NCBI GenBank assembly: GCA_903945175.1
Contig: CAJAUM010000110.1
Coordinates: forward strand, 1 to 64,000
DNA: 64,000 nucleotides
From: an uncultured Bacteroidales bacterium
GTDB taxonomy: Bacteria; Bacteroidota; Bacteroidia; Bacteroidales; FEN-979
Direction of reading: 5' to 3'
Each line of letters begins with the position of its first letter. Positions within the stretch are counted from its first letter, which is position 1. A program made the position numbers and the translations under genes. Below, piece by piece: positions 1 through 7,972 of this stretch. A model generated the notes under the pieces. The model was given only the letters and a program-made list of their open reading frames with translations, was not told where the DNA came from and did not search any database.

Positions 1-168
1 ATAGGCAATAGGCAGTAGGCAGTAGGCAATAGGCAATAGGCAATAGGCAATAGGCAGTAGGCAGTAGGCAATAGGCATTAGTCAATTAGTCATTGGTCAT
101 TGGTCATTGGTCATTGGTCATTGGTCATTCGTCATTCGTCATTCGTCATTCGTAATTCGTAATTCGTC
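1..168 (+). repeat. Heptamer tandem array abutting rdgB start
   Basis: Twenty-four consecutive 7-bp units in one unbroken register fill bases 1-168, and the next base is the A of the rdgB ATG. Units 1-11 are (A/G)TAGGCA. Units 12-13 are transitional. They are followed by five ATTGGTC, three ATTCGTC, two ATTCGTA and one ATTCGTC. The array continues off the left edge. There are no spacers, so it is not CRISPR, and it contains no TAnnTTTG promoter box. Confidence 0.97.
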
Positions 169-747
169 ATGTCCGATCTTCTCTTTGCCACAAATAACAT
201 CCATAAACTCCGGGAAATCCAGGAAATTCTTGGAAATAATTTTAAAATTTTGAGTCTGAAGGATGTAAACCTTGATGTTGAAATTCCTGAAACTCAGGAA
301 ACCATTGAAGGAAATGCCGCCCAAAAGGCCCGGTTTATCAGGGAAACGACGGGGATGAATTGTTTTGCTGATGATACTGGTTTGGAAATCAATGCACTGG
401 ATGGCCGTCCGGGGGTCTATTCGGCCCGGTATGCCGGCGAAGGCTGCAGTTTTGATGACAACATCGACAAAATTCTGATGGAATTGTCAGGTATTGAAAA
501 CCGCAAAGCATGTTTTCGCTGCTCCATCTGCCTGATTATGGATGGCAGCGAGTACCTGTTCGAAGGGAGGGTTGACGGCATTATTACGAAAGAAAGACAA
601 GGTTCGGACGGCTTTGGATATGATCCGGTATTCCTTCCCGATGGCTACCGGCAAACCTTCGCCGAAATGCCTGCCTATCTGAAAAACGGCATAAGCCACC
701 GGGGGAAGGCCGTGTTAAAAATGGTTCGGTTCCTGAAAAAACAATAA
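169..747 (+). CDS. rdgB: RdgB/HAM1 non-canonical purine NTP pyrophosphatase
   Basis: The 192-residue protein has the usual length and motifs of the RdgB/HAM1 (Maf-Ham1 fold) family, which hydrolyses dITP, dXTP and XTP to monophosphates and keeps deaminated purines out of DNA and RNA. Visible signatures are FATNNIHKL at the N-terminus (nucleotide binding), SARYAGEG in the middle, GFGYDPVF about residue 150 and SHRGKA near the C-terminus. It is a soluble cytoplasmic protein. The start at 169 matches the family N-terminus. No promoter is visible because the 168 bases upstream are a heptamer array. A strong terminator follows at 772-811. Identification is by motif and length. Confidence 0.96.
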   Translation: MSDLLFATNNIHKLREIQEILGNNFKILSLKDVNLDVEIPETQETIEGNAAQKARFIRETTGMNCFADDTGLEINALDGRPGVYSARYAGEGCSFDDNIDKILMELSGIENRKACFRCSICLIMDGSEYLFEGRVDGIITKERQGSDGFGYDPVFLPDGYRQTFAEMPAYLKNGISHRGKAVLKMVRFLKKQ

Positions 748-771
748 TTTAATTCTGGCTACAGGATAAAG

Positions 772-811
772 AAAAAAGTCGTTTTCAAAATTCTTTGAAA
801 ACGACTTTTTT
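772..811. terminator. Bidirectional rho-independent terminator
   Basis: A perfect 18-bp inverted repeat (772-789 and 794-811) with a 4-base loop. It has an A tract on one flank and a T tract on the other, so it can stop transcripts from both directions. It lies between the convergent genes rdgB and the SGNH lipoprotein. Confidence 0.95.
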
Positions 812-835
812 CTGAATTCAGAATGTGGTTTTGGT

Positions 836-2227
836 TTACGGGAAAACCAATCCCAGGTAGCTGGTTACATTCGCCTGGGGAATGTTGCTGCCATATTTTG
901 AATTGATCGCCTGAATCATATAGTTGGCCGCGATTGAGCAACCTCTTGGATTGAGGTGCACACCATCGGTCGAAAACAGACCTCCTGTTACAAAGGTTGT
1001 GCTTACTTTGATACCATCGAATACCATTCCGGTAGCAAATGATTTCAAATAGGTATTCATATCGGCAACGGCTAAATTTTGGGCAGTCGCGGTTCCTTTG
1101 ATAATAACGTTGTATTGATCGATAGCGACTTTGATTTTAGCCTGTTCAGCACCATCGAGTACAAATTTTCCCGGTATCGGGTAGGGGCGGGGAATCGGCG
1201 TGATAGATTGATCGGCAATGCCCATTCCTTTGCATTTGACTGAATCGGTGGGGAGGGTCAGTAAAAACAGATCGCCTGCCTGCATCTGGGCCCAGCTCCC
1301 GTCGTTCTTTACATAAACAAAAGGATTCTGTCCAGCTTTCCATACAATTTCAGGATGCTGATACATGGTATACAGCGTGTTCAACCCTGCAGCCTGCTCA
1401 GCAGTAAGTGTTACACCATTCCAGGGAAGCGCCTTTGAGATCGTTGTAAAAAACGGGATCGTAGTAACATCGGGGATGGTAGCCACAACGCCTTTCGGAC
1501 TCTTGCCGGAAGCAAGCAGGGCGCCGGTTGCCATGGGATAATATTTGGCAAAGGTATCTGCGGGTGTGAGCAATAGGTCGGTTCCGGCCAATGCAGAGGA
1601 AAGCGCATCATTGTCGCCAAGCCACATCATGAAGAAGGTTGGCTTCTGGGCCATGGCATCACCAATGACCGAAGAGGAAGCAGCGGCTGTTGCCATCCTG
1701 GCAAAAAACGGGTTGTAAAAAGCGTAACCGGGAAAAAAGGCTGCCTGGAGCTGTAATCCGGGAACGCCCATATTGTTGTAAGGCCCGGTAACAGTGGGCG
1801 GGGCAAAAAGTTGCTGCAACAAAGTAGCCTGGTCGGGATTGGAAACAAACCCTGGTTTCAGTGAGGCTGTTCCAACCAGTTTACCTTCACAATCTTTGTC
1901 TGGAACAATCTTGAGACCCATTTTGGTGAAACAATAGATTCCTCCGGGAATTGCTTGAAATCCAACTCCATCTTCGGTGCCAATCATGGGTTGTCTGAAA
2001 GCGCCACCACCTACATATTGAAATTGCTCGGCCATAATGTTCGGAATCGAGTTTTCCTGGCCGCTCATGTAAATCGCACCATCAGCATAACCTGCCACCA
2101 TTGAATTTCCTACTGAAACAAAATTTGAGAAGTCAAGGCCGTTTGCTGTAGCAGCGAATTCATCAATTTTTCGCTCGCACGCGGTAAAAAGGGCCAAAGA
2201 CAATATAATGAAAAGAATTTTTTTCAT
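836..2227 (-). CDS. SGNH/GDSL-family lipoprotein hydrolase
   Basis: A 463-residue lipoprotein: the signal peptide ends in a lipobox (LFTAC, Cys17). SGNH-hydrolase blocks are present. Block I reads VGNSMVAGY, with GNS in place of the classical GDS and Ser42 as presumed nucleophile. Block III is GDND in MWLGDNDAL. Block V is DGVH near residue 420, giving the Asp/His pair. The protein is probably an esterase or lipase of the outer membrane or periplasm. The gene lies 19 bp downstream of the FadL-like porin gene on the same strand. The pairing suggests it releases or handles a hydrophobic substrate that the barrel transports; that coupling is inference. The substrate is unknown. Confidence 0.85.
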   Translation of the reverse strand: MKKILFIILSLALFTACERKIDEFAATANGLDFSNFVSVGNSMVAGYADGAIYMSGQENSIPNIMAEQFQYVGGGAFRQPMIGTEDGVGFQAIPGGIYCFTKMGLKIVPDKDCEGKLVGTASLKPGFVSNPDQATLLQQLFAPPTVTGPYNNMGVPGLQLQAAFFPGYAFYNPFFARMATAAASSSVIGDAMAQKPTFFMMWLGDNDALSSALAGTDLLLTPADTFAKYYPMATGALLASGKSPKGVVATIPDVTTIPFFTTISKALPWNGVTLTAEQAAGLNTLYTMYQHPEIVWKAGQNPFVYVKNDGSWAQMQAGDLFLLTLPTDSVKCKGMGIADQSITPIPRPYPIPGKFVLDGAEQAKIKVAIDQYNVIIKGTATAQNLAVADMNTYLKSFATGMVFDGIKVSTTFVTGGLFSTDGVHLNPRGCSIAANYMIQAINSKYGSNIPQANVTSYLGLVFP

Positions 2228-2246
2228 AATGTTCGTGTATTAAAGG

Positions 2247-3476
2247 TTAAAAATTGTAGGTTAAACCAATTCCGGGGCTGTACACAGCAGTACTGTATGT
2301 TCCGGCAAAATTATCCGGTGCAAACGTGCCTGTTCTTTTCATACCCATGATGTAAAGGAATGCAGCATCAATGCTGAGCCCTTTGGTCGGGTACAAAGAA
2401 ATTCCGCAGGTCATCCCGATCTGGTTCATACTCGGGGTTTGGGGATTGAGATAATCATCCTTTACCGGAGTCGGATCATAATATCCGCCAAGCCTGATGG
2501 TAAGGAGTTCGCTCATCTTATACTGGGCGCCAACGCGTGTAATCAGCTTGCTTTCATACAAAGCTGGTGTGGCTGTACGGCCGACAGCCGATGTTTTGGT
2601 TTCAAAATTGAATACCAGTGAATCATAGGTATTCCAGAAAACATAACAGAGATTCATACCAACCATCCATTGTTTATTTTTTCCAAATTCATAAGAGGCA
2701 CCAAAGTCGAGGTTTCCCGGCAAAGGCAACATAACATCCACTTTGTTATCCGGGAACATCGCACTCAGGGAGAGGGGAACAGTAAAATCTGCATTGGCTC
2801 CTTTTACACTCATCTCTATCTTGGAACGATAATCGAGGCCAAGGCTCAATCCTTTAACCGGATGAACCATAATCCCGGCGTTGAACCCGAATTTGCCCGT
2901 ACTGCCGTTTATATTTAATGTGCCGTCACCAAATGCTCCCTGCAGGGGGATGGCCTTGTTCATATCAACAGATCCATAAGCATACACCAGCCCAACGCCA
3001 ATACCTACGATATCTTTGAATTTATACGATACGGTAGGCTGAAAAGTAAATGCCCTGAATGACAGATCCTGGATCAGGTAACGTCCCTGCCAGTTTTCAC
3101 CCCATGAAAGCCCATTTCCATAAGGGGTATTTACTGCGATGCCAATACTCAGGTTGGCAGTTGGTTTAAATGCTGCATAAAAATAAAGCGGAGTATTCAA
3201 TTTATGTTCTAAATGACCCTGCTCCATGCCATTCGTTGGCTGGAAGGTAGTTCGTGCCATTAAAAAGCTGACACCGCCTGAAAAACTCCATTTTTCATTT
3301 ACAAAAGCTGCGCCACCCGGGTTGTAAAATAAACTACTGGCATCGTAGCTGAGTGATGTCCCGATAAGCCCCATGCCGATGTTTCGCATGCTGTGCAAAC
3401 TTACCTGGTACCCACCGCCAAATGCAGTGGTCGCTGCTAAACTAATGAATAGCAACAGGGTTGTAAATCTCCTCAT
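2247..3476 (-). CDS. OmpP1/FadL/TodX-family outer-membrane transporter
   Basis: A 409-residue protein with a signal peptide ending at about residue 20 (TTAFGGGYQ). It then has the FadL-family opening with an NPGGAAF motif (the NPA-like turn) about residues 52-58, and alternating amphipathic strands to a C-terminal GIGLTYNF ending in Phe, typical of outer-membrane beta-barrels. FadL relatives bring long-chain fatty acids or aromatic hydrocarbons across the outer membrane. The gene is first of a two-gene unit with the SGNH lipoprotein. The substrate cannot be told from sequence. Confidence 0.92.
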   Translation of the reverse strand: MRRFTTLLLFISLAATTAFGGGYQVSLHSMRNIGMGLIGTSLSYDASSLFYNPGGAAFVNEKWSFSGGVSFLMARTTFQPTNGMEQGHLEHKLNTPLYFYAAFKPTANLSIGIAVNTPYGNGLSWGENWQGRYLIQDLSFRAFTFQPTVSYKFKDIVGIGVGLVYAYGSVDMNKAIPLQGAFGDGTLNINGSTGKFGFNAGIMVHPVKGLSLGLDYRSKIEMSVKGANADFTVPLSLSAMFPDNKVDVMLPLPGNLDFGASYEFGKNKQWMVGMNLCYVFWNTYDSLVFNFETKTSAVGRTATPALYESKLITRVGAQYKMSELLTIRLGGYYDPTPVKDDYLNPQTPSMNQIGMTCGISLYPTKGLSIDAAFLYIMGMKRTGTFAPDNFAGTYSTAVYSPGIGLTYNF

Positions 3477-3578
3477 AATGACTTTTTTTTGGTTAATACT
3501 GGGCGCAATTTACGAATTATTTTAATATGCAGCCTTTTTCATATTTAGGGTATCGACCTAACATCATGAAATATCAGC

Positions 3579-3586
3579 TACCTTTG
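3579..3586 (+). promoter_or_regulatory. -7 box (TACCTTTG) for the DUF2027-Smr gene
   Basis: Matches the Bacteroidota -7 consensus TAnnTTTG and lies 42 bp before the ATG at 3628. No clear -33 TTTG is present. It supports the 3628 start, because the upstream in-frame TTG at 3598 would sit almost on the transcription start. Confidence 0.6.
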
Positions 3587-3627
3587 CAGGCAAATAATTG
3601 AATCCTAAATCAAATAGCTTCTTCAAT

Positions 3628-4695
3628 ATGAGTGATTTAAAAGTTGGTGATAAAGTCAAATTTCTTGACACTTCCGGGGGTGGTATTGTAGCAAAAATAA
3701 TTGACAGCCGCATGGTCAGCATCCTGATTGAAGATGGATTTGAAATTCCGACCATGATCAGTGAATTGATAAAAATTGATTCGAAGGATGCGGCAGGACG
3801 CTTTTTTGAGGATCATTACAATATTGAACTGAAAAATGAACAACTGGCCGTTGATGAACTGCCGGATGAAAGGCTCAGTCACCTCCCGGCTCACCTGGCT
3901 TCAGACCGAAAATCGGAAGATATCTACCTGGCATTTGTTCCCCATGACCAGAAATGGCTTATAACAGGTCAGCTCGATGTTTTTTTAATCAACAACAGTT
4001 CGTACGATGTCTTGTATAACATTTTCAGCAAAACGCCACTCGGACATTTTGAAGGTGTTGACTATGGCAGCATCTTCCCCGATTCGAAACTGCTCCTGGA
4101 TACCATTAACCGGGAGCAGTTGTCTCACTGGACTGAGGGAACCATGCAATTCCTTTTTCATAAGCAGCAATCGGGCGCTGTCTTGCCCCCCTTCAATTCA
4201 GAATTCAGGGTTGAGGGAAAGAAATTTTTTAAAGAGGGCAATTACAGGGAGCACTCCATGATAGGCGAAAAGGGCATTGTTGTGAAGGTGCTGTCCCTCA
4301 CAGAACATTTTCAGCCTGTTGCGCAATCTGTTCAGCCCGAGGCTGCAAATCGCAGGCAGCCTGAAGGAAATGCAGACCCGCTGATCGCCAAATACCAGGT
4401 GGCTTCCGGCGAGGCCGTGGTAGATCTGCATATCCATGAACTGGTGGATGATCCCTCCAACCTGGAGAAATCTGAAATCCTCGATTTTCAGAAAAATTTT
4501 TTCCTGAAATCCCTCGATAGCGCGGTTGTCAATCACTACCGCAAGGTAATCTACATTCATGGCGTGGGAAATGGGATTCTGCGGAAGAATCTCATGGATT
4601 TACTTGAAAAACAAAAGGGATTCGAATTTTTCGACGCCCCAATGGCAAATTATGGCGTTGGAGCGCTTGAGGTGAGAATTCCGCACAACGCTTAG
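3628..4695 (+). CDS. DUF2027 and Smr-domain protein
   Basis: About 355 residues from the ATG at 3628; an in-frame TTG ten codons earlier is less likely. The N-terminal part (roughly residues 1-70, starting MSDLKVGDKVKFLD) is the SH3-like DUF2027 domain. The middle resembles the DUF2027 beta domain. The last ~90 residues form an Smr (small MutS-related) domain, with the DLHIHEL motif and IHGVGNGILR. Smr domains bind nucleic acid and often act as nucleases, for example in ribosome-collision rescue or mismatch-related processes. The role of this Bacteroidota DUF2027-Smr architecture is not established. The protein is soluble with no signal peptide, and the gene is transcribed alone. Confidence 0.88.
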   Translation: MSDLKVGDKVKFLDTSGGGIVAKIIDSRMVSILIEDGFEIPTMISELIKIDSKDAAGRFFEDHYNIELKNEQLAVDELPDERLSHLPAHLASDRKSEDIYLAFVPHDQKWLITGQLDVFLINNSSYDVLYNIFSKTPLGHFEGVDYGSIFPDSKLLLDTINREQLSHWTEGTMQFLFHKQQSGAVLPPFNSEFRVEGKKFFKEGNYREHSMIGEKGIVVKVLSLTEHFQPVAQSVQPEAANRRQPEGNADPLIAKYQVASGEAVVDLHIHELVDDPSNLEKSEILDFQKNFFLKSLDSAVVNHYRKVIYIHGVGNGILRKNLMDLLEKQKGFEFFDAPMANYGVGALEVRIPHNA

Positions 4696-4776
4696 TCATC
4701 TTTTCAGGGATAACAGTTTATACCTGAAAAAATCTGTAAAAATCAAATCAGATGAGATTATGTCTACAAAAATCTG

Positions 4777-4784
4777 TAAATTTG
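4777..4784 (+). promoter_or_regulatory. -7 box (TAAATTTG) for T9SS cargo gene
   Basis: A TAnnTTTG match 27 bp before the ATG at 4811. A 12-base segment (AAAATCTGTAAA) occurs twice just upstream, once overlapping this box. Confidence 0.5.
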
Positions 4785-4810
4785 CATATTGAAACCAATA
4801 ACATTGAATT

Positions 4811-5554
4811 ATGAAAAGCCGGTTATTATACCTGATTTTGCTTTCGGGAATTACGTTGTCAGCCTTAGCACAAAGCCTTGAACTTTCCAACAAAAATGGT
4901 GTTATCACACGCAATTCCACCATCATTCAGATGGGATCTCCCGACAGTGCCGAACTTGTCACCTACCTGCATGTGAAAAATATCGGCGTTAAACTGATCA
5001 ATGTTTTGTGTAAGAAATCTCAGCTGGTTATGCTTGATTCTACGGAAACTACCATGTGCTGGGCCGGCAGTTGTTACCCTGCGAATGTAAATATTTCACC
5101 AAACGCGCAGCCCATTGCAGCCGGAGAGACGATCACCGATTTTGACGGACGTTATGTCCAGATCGCATTTCAGCCTTTCAAACCGGGAGAAAGCCTTGTT
5201 CGTTGGGTCTTTTATGATGAGGCCAATATAAACGATTCTAGTAGCGTAACCGTTAAATACACCTCTTATCCATTGGGAATAGAGCATGAGGCTGCAAGGC
5301 AGACGATGCTTTCAACCGCTTATCCTAACCCGGCCGGCCCAAGCGCGAGTTTCAATTATGCGATTCCTTCCGGATCTGCTGGCAAATTCATCCTTAGAAA
5401 TATGCTTGGTGCAACAGTGCAAACGGAGCAGTTATCATCCGAAAGTGGAAAATTCACCATCAATACCGCCAACCTGAGCGAAGGAATTTATTTTTATTCT
5501 CTCGTGGTTGATAGTAAAATCAGCCAGACCAAAAAGCTGGTTGTGAAACACTAA
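4811..5554 (+). CDS. Secreted protein with type IX sorting domain
   Basis: A 247-residue protein with a signal peptide cleaved after LSALAQ (residue ~21). The N-terminal ~145 residues form a beta-rich region with a Cys pair (CWAGSC), consistent with an immunoglobulin-like or DUF4397-type fold, but I cannot name the domain. The C-terminal ~75 residues are a type A T9SS sorting domain: AYPNPA, then an NMLG turn, EGIYFYSL, and a final KKLVVKH. Such proteins cross the outer membrane by the Por/Gld secretion system, whose component PorT is encoded at 14213. Function is unknown. Confidence 0.85.
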   Translation: MKSRLLYLILLSGITLSALAQSLELSNKNGVITRNSTIIQMGSPDSAELVTYLHVKNIGVKLINVLCKKSQLVMLDSTETTMCWAGSCYPANVNISPNAQPIAAGETITDFDGRYVQIAFQPFKPGESLVRWVFYDEANINDSSSVTVKYTSYPLGIEHEAARQTMLSTAYPNPAGPSASFNYAIPSGSAGKFILRNMLGATVQTEQLSSESGKFTINTANLSEGIYFYSLVVDSKISQTKKLVVKH

Positions 5555-5555
5555 G

Positions 5556-6461
5556 TTAGTCCGGTTGCAGTGAAATGGATTGTCCGGAAACCCACCCACG
5601 GATAAAAGTCGGCATTTTTTCAATATCATAAAGAATGGAAGCTGCCGGAGTCGCATCCGGGAAGATCTCCACAAAATACCAATCGTTACGCTGTCCATAG
5701 GATTTGATCGCCAGGACATTCCCCTTTGCCCGTGTACGGTATTTTGCAATGATGTTGCCAAATGTTTCAAGATGGGGATCAAAGGGTTCATTGAGCCGGG
5801 CTGCCGAAGCCCTCAGCATCATGGTGTCAGCCCTCGATATGAAAGGCATGGCCGCAGGATAAAAAAATGATGGTTCTTCTGTGTATTTATAGGCGACGAT
5901 TTGCTTGCCTTTAACAAAAATTGCCTCCCCTTTGTCATGACGAATGGTGTAATTTCGGGTAAAATAAAGATAGGCGTCGCAGCAGCCGGCATCTCCGGTT
6001 TGCATCTCCTTTAGAAAACCTTGATCACAAATGAATTGTGTAATATACTGGTAATCTTCAAAAACCAGCTCGAAGCTGTCTTTGCGGTTCAGGTAAATCC
6101 TTACTATATCCGACTCTCCGCCGCTGGATCCACTGAAAATGATGTCGGGGAGCTGATCACCATTGATTTCGACCGGATAAAGGCATTTTTTTAAATCCTT
6201 CAGACTGAGACTCCGCAAAGAATCGCTTGTGAATTGAGGATACTGTTCAAGATGCTTTGAAAGGAATGAATCAATGATTTTACCCGAACCTGAAACAGTG
6301 AAGCGCTTCAGGTTGATTTTTGAAGGTTTCGCAATGTGGGTATACCGCTTCCAATAAAATGTATCGGTCGCGGTTGTGTAAGTTTTCAGGTTGATTTGTG
6401 CCTCAACAGAAAGCGAAAGAAATGTGAAGGCGATAAAAACAAAAAGATAACCGGATTTCAT
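5556..6461 (-). CDS. Exported protein of unknown function, FG-GAP-like segment
   Basis: A 301-residue protein with a signal peptide (cleavage after SVEAQ, residue ~21). Residues ~95-125 (EINGDQLPDIIFSG) resemble an FG-GAP/VCBS calcium-binding beta-propeller blade. The C-terminal ~60 residues, ending in RGWVSG, look like an SH3-type domain of the kind found in periplasmic Bacteroidota proteins. The start codon directly follows the metK stop codon with no gap, so the gene is probably read through from metK, although no functional link to methionine metabolism is visible. I do not recognise the family. Confidence 0.7.
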   Translation of the reverse strand: MKSGYLFVFIAFTFLSLSVEAQINLKTYTTATDTFYWKRYTHIAKPSKINLKRFTVSGSGKIIDSFLSKHLEQYPQFTSDSLRSLSLKDLKKCLYPVEINGDQLPDIIFSGSSGGESDIVRIYLNRKDSFELVFEDYQYITQFICDQGFLKEMQTGDAGCCDAYLYFTRNYTIRHDKGEAIFVKGKQIVAYKYTEEPSFFYPAAMPFISRADTMMLRASAARLNEPFDPHLETFGNIIAKYRTRAKGNVLAIKSYGQRNDWYFVEIFPDATPAASILYDIEKMPTFIRGWVSGQSISLQPD

Positions 6462-7805
6462 TTAAATGCCGAATTCCTTCTTCACCTTGGCAACGAAGTC
6501 GAGTTTTTCCCAGCCAAAGAAATCCACCTTCTTCAGGTATACCTCTTTCCCGTTTCCATTGACTTTCTTAGGTTTCGCACCCTTTACCGGATAGAAAACT
6601 TCCACCTCCCTGGTGTAGTAATCCCGGCCAAAGTGTCCATATGAAGCGGTAGGCTTGTAAATGGGGTTCTTTAGGCCAAATCGCTCAACGATTGCATAGG
6701 GGCGCATGTCAAAGACCTTGTTGATCTTTTCGGCAATGGCGCCGTCGGTGAGAAGGTTGCCCTTTTTATCTTTTACTTTGGCTGTACCAAATGTATTGAC
6801 ATATAAACCTACAGGCTCTGCAACGCCGATGGCATAGGCTACCTGGATCAGGGCCTGGTCAGCAACGCCGGCAGCGACCATGTTCTTTGCGATGTGACGT
6901 GCGGCATATGCTGCGGAACGGTCTACCTTTGAAGGATCTTTTCCGGAGAAGGCGCCTCCGCCATGTGCACCGTGTCCGCCATAGGTATCAACAATGATCT
7001 TGCGGCCGGTAAGACCGGTGTCGCCATGAGGTCCGCCAATCACAAACTTTCCGGTGGGGTTCACATGCAGTTTGTAATCACCATGGAAAAGCTTTTGAAT
7101 GCGGGGAGGTAAGGTCTTCTTTACCCGGGGAATCAATATTTTCTGGACATCCTCTTTGATCTTGTCCTGCATGGCTTTTTCGGCCACTTTTTCAGCCTTG
7201 GCCGATTTATCTTTGGGTTGAACAAAATCGTCATGTTGGGTGCTTAAAACGATGGTATCGATGCGAACCGGTTTCCCGTTGTCATCATACTCAATGGTGA
7301 CCTGTGATTTGCTGTCGGGCCTGAGATATTTCATCTGCTTGCCTTCACGACGGATCTCGGCCAGTTCCTGAAGCATGATGTGAGCCAACTCAATGGACAT
7401 GGGCATCAGGTTATCCATTTCAGTGCAGGCATACCCGAACATCATTCCCTGGTCACCAGCGCCCTGATCCTCTTTCTTTTCGCGTACAACGCCCTGGTTG
7501 ATATCGGGCGATTGTTCATGAATGGTAGAGATTACCCCGCATGAATCGCAATCGAACCGGTACTCAGCTTTGGTGTAACCAATTTCACGCACCACACGGC
7601 GGGCTGTTTCCTGAACATCCACCCATCCCTGAGTCTTTACTTCACCTCCGCAAACAACCAGTCCGGTAGTAACAAAAGTTTCACAAGCTACTTTGGACTC
7701 AGGGTCCCATTTCATGAATTCATCAAGCAATGCATCCGAAATCTGATCGGCTACTTTATCCGGATGCCCCTCTGATACGGACTCCGATGTAAATAAATAT
7801 CCCAT
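6462..7805 (-). CDS. metK: S-adenosylmethionine synthetase
   Basis: MetK makes S-adenosylmethionine from methionine and ATP. The 447-residue protein begins with the family N-terminus ([14 protein letters not shown], with the ATP-binding His) and contains [26 protein letters not shown] (phosphate loop) and [16 protein letters not shown]. It is longer than the ~384-residue E. coli enzyme because of a lysine-rich insertion about residues 200-225 and a C-terminal extension. The leader carries a SAM-II-like aptamer (7866-7920), so the gene is probably repressed by its own product. Between the aptamer and the ATG lies a heptamer array. The next gene downstream starts with no gap. Confidence 0.97.
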   Translation of the reverse strand: MGYLFTSESVSEGHPDKVADQISDALLDEFMKWDPESKVACETFVTTGLVVCGGEVKTQGWVDVQETARRVVREIGYTKAEYRFDCDSCGVISTIHEQSPDINQGVVREKKEDQGAGDQGMMFGYACTEMDNLMPMSIELAHIMLQELAEIRREGKQMKYLRPDSKSQVTIEYDDNGKPVRIDTIVLSTQHDDFVQPKDKSAKAEKVAEKAMQDKIKEDVQKILIPRVKKTLPPRIQKLFHGDYKLHVNPTGKFVIGGPHGDTGLTGRKIIVDTYGGHGAHGGGAFSGKDPSKVDRSAAYAARHIAKNMVAAGVADQALIQVAYAIGVAEPVGLYVNTFGTAKVKDKKGNLLTDGAIAEKINKVFDMRPYAIVERFGLKNPIYKPTASYGHFGRDYYTREVEVFYPVKGAKPKKVNGNGKEVYLKKVDFFGWEKLDFVAKVKKEFGI

Positions 7806-7854
7806 GATTGTGATTTTAGATTTACGATTTATGATTTACGATTTGTGATTGAAG
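7806..7854 (-). repeat. Heptamer array in the metK leader
   Basis: Seven 7-bp units in a single register start immediately next to the metK ATG. On the plus strand they read GATTGTG, ATTTTAG, ATTTACG, ATTTATG, ATTTACG, ATTTGTG and ATTGAAG. In the gene direction they are A-rich units (CGTAAAT-like). The array separates the riboswitch aptamer from the start codon. Confidence 0.9.
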
Positions 7855-7865
7855 GGGGGGAAATA

Positions 7866-7920
7866 TTGTTTTTAGCATTTTTTTCCAGTGGTTGCAATCA
7901 GTCAAATCTCTCCACCATTC
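7866..7920 (-). promoter_or_regulatory. SAM-II-like riboswitch aptamer upstream of metK
   Basis: Read on the minus strand, this stretch matches the SAM-II (metA / SAM_alpha) aptamer pattern. It has a P1 stem (GTGG ... CCAC, extended by two wobble pairs), the loop elements GATTTGAC and ATTGCAA just before the 3' stem strand, and the conserved downstream ATGCTAAAAA. It sits directly after a -7 box, at the expected 5' end of the transcript. SAM-II aptamers normally control translation through a pseudoknot. Here the 3' end is about 60 nt from the ATG, so the switching mechanism is unclear. Confidence 0.82.
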
Positions 7921-7926
7921 AGGCCG

Positions 7927-7934
7927 CAAAATTA
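7927..7934 (-). promoter_or_regulatory. metK: -7 box (TAATTTTG) of metK
   Basis: A TAnnTTTG match on the minus strand. A transcript starting about 7 nt downstream would begin at the edge of the SAM-II-like aptamer. At the exact 19-bp spacing the -33 position reads TTTT rather than TTTG. Confidence 0.65.
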
Positions 7935-7972
7935 GTAAAAAATTTAAATGGTGAAAAAACGGGGATAATATT

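Noticed and set aside
1-168. CRISPR array
   Set aside because: Units are 7 bp with no spacers, and no cas genes are nearby.
2439-2918. Plus-strand short open frames inside the FadL gene
   Set aside because: Shadow frames of a clear beta-barrel gene; no homology or start signals.
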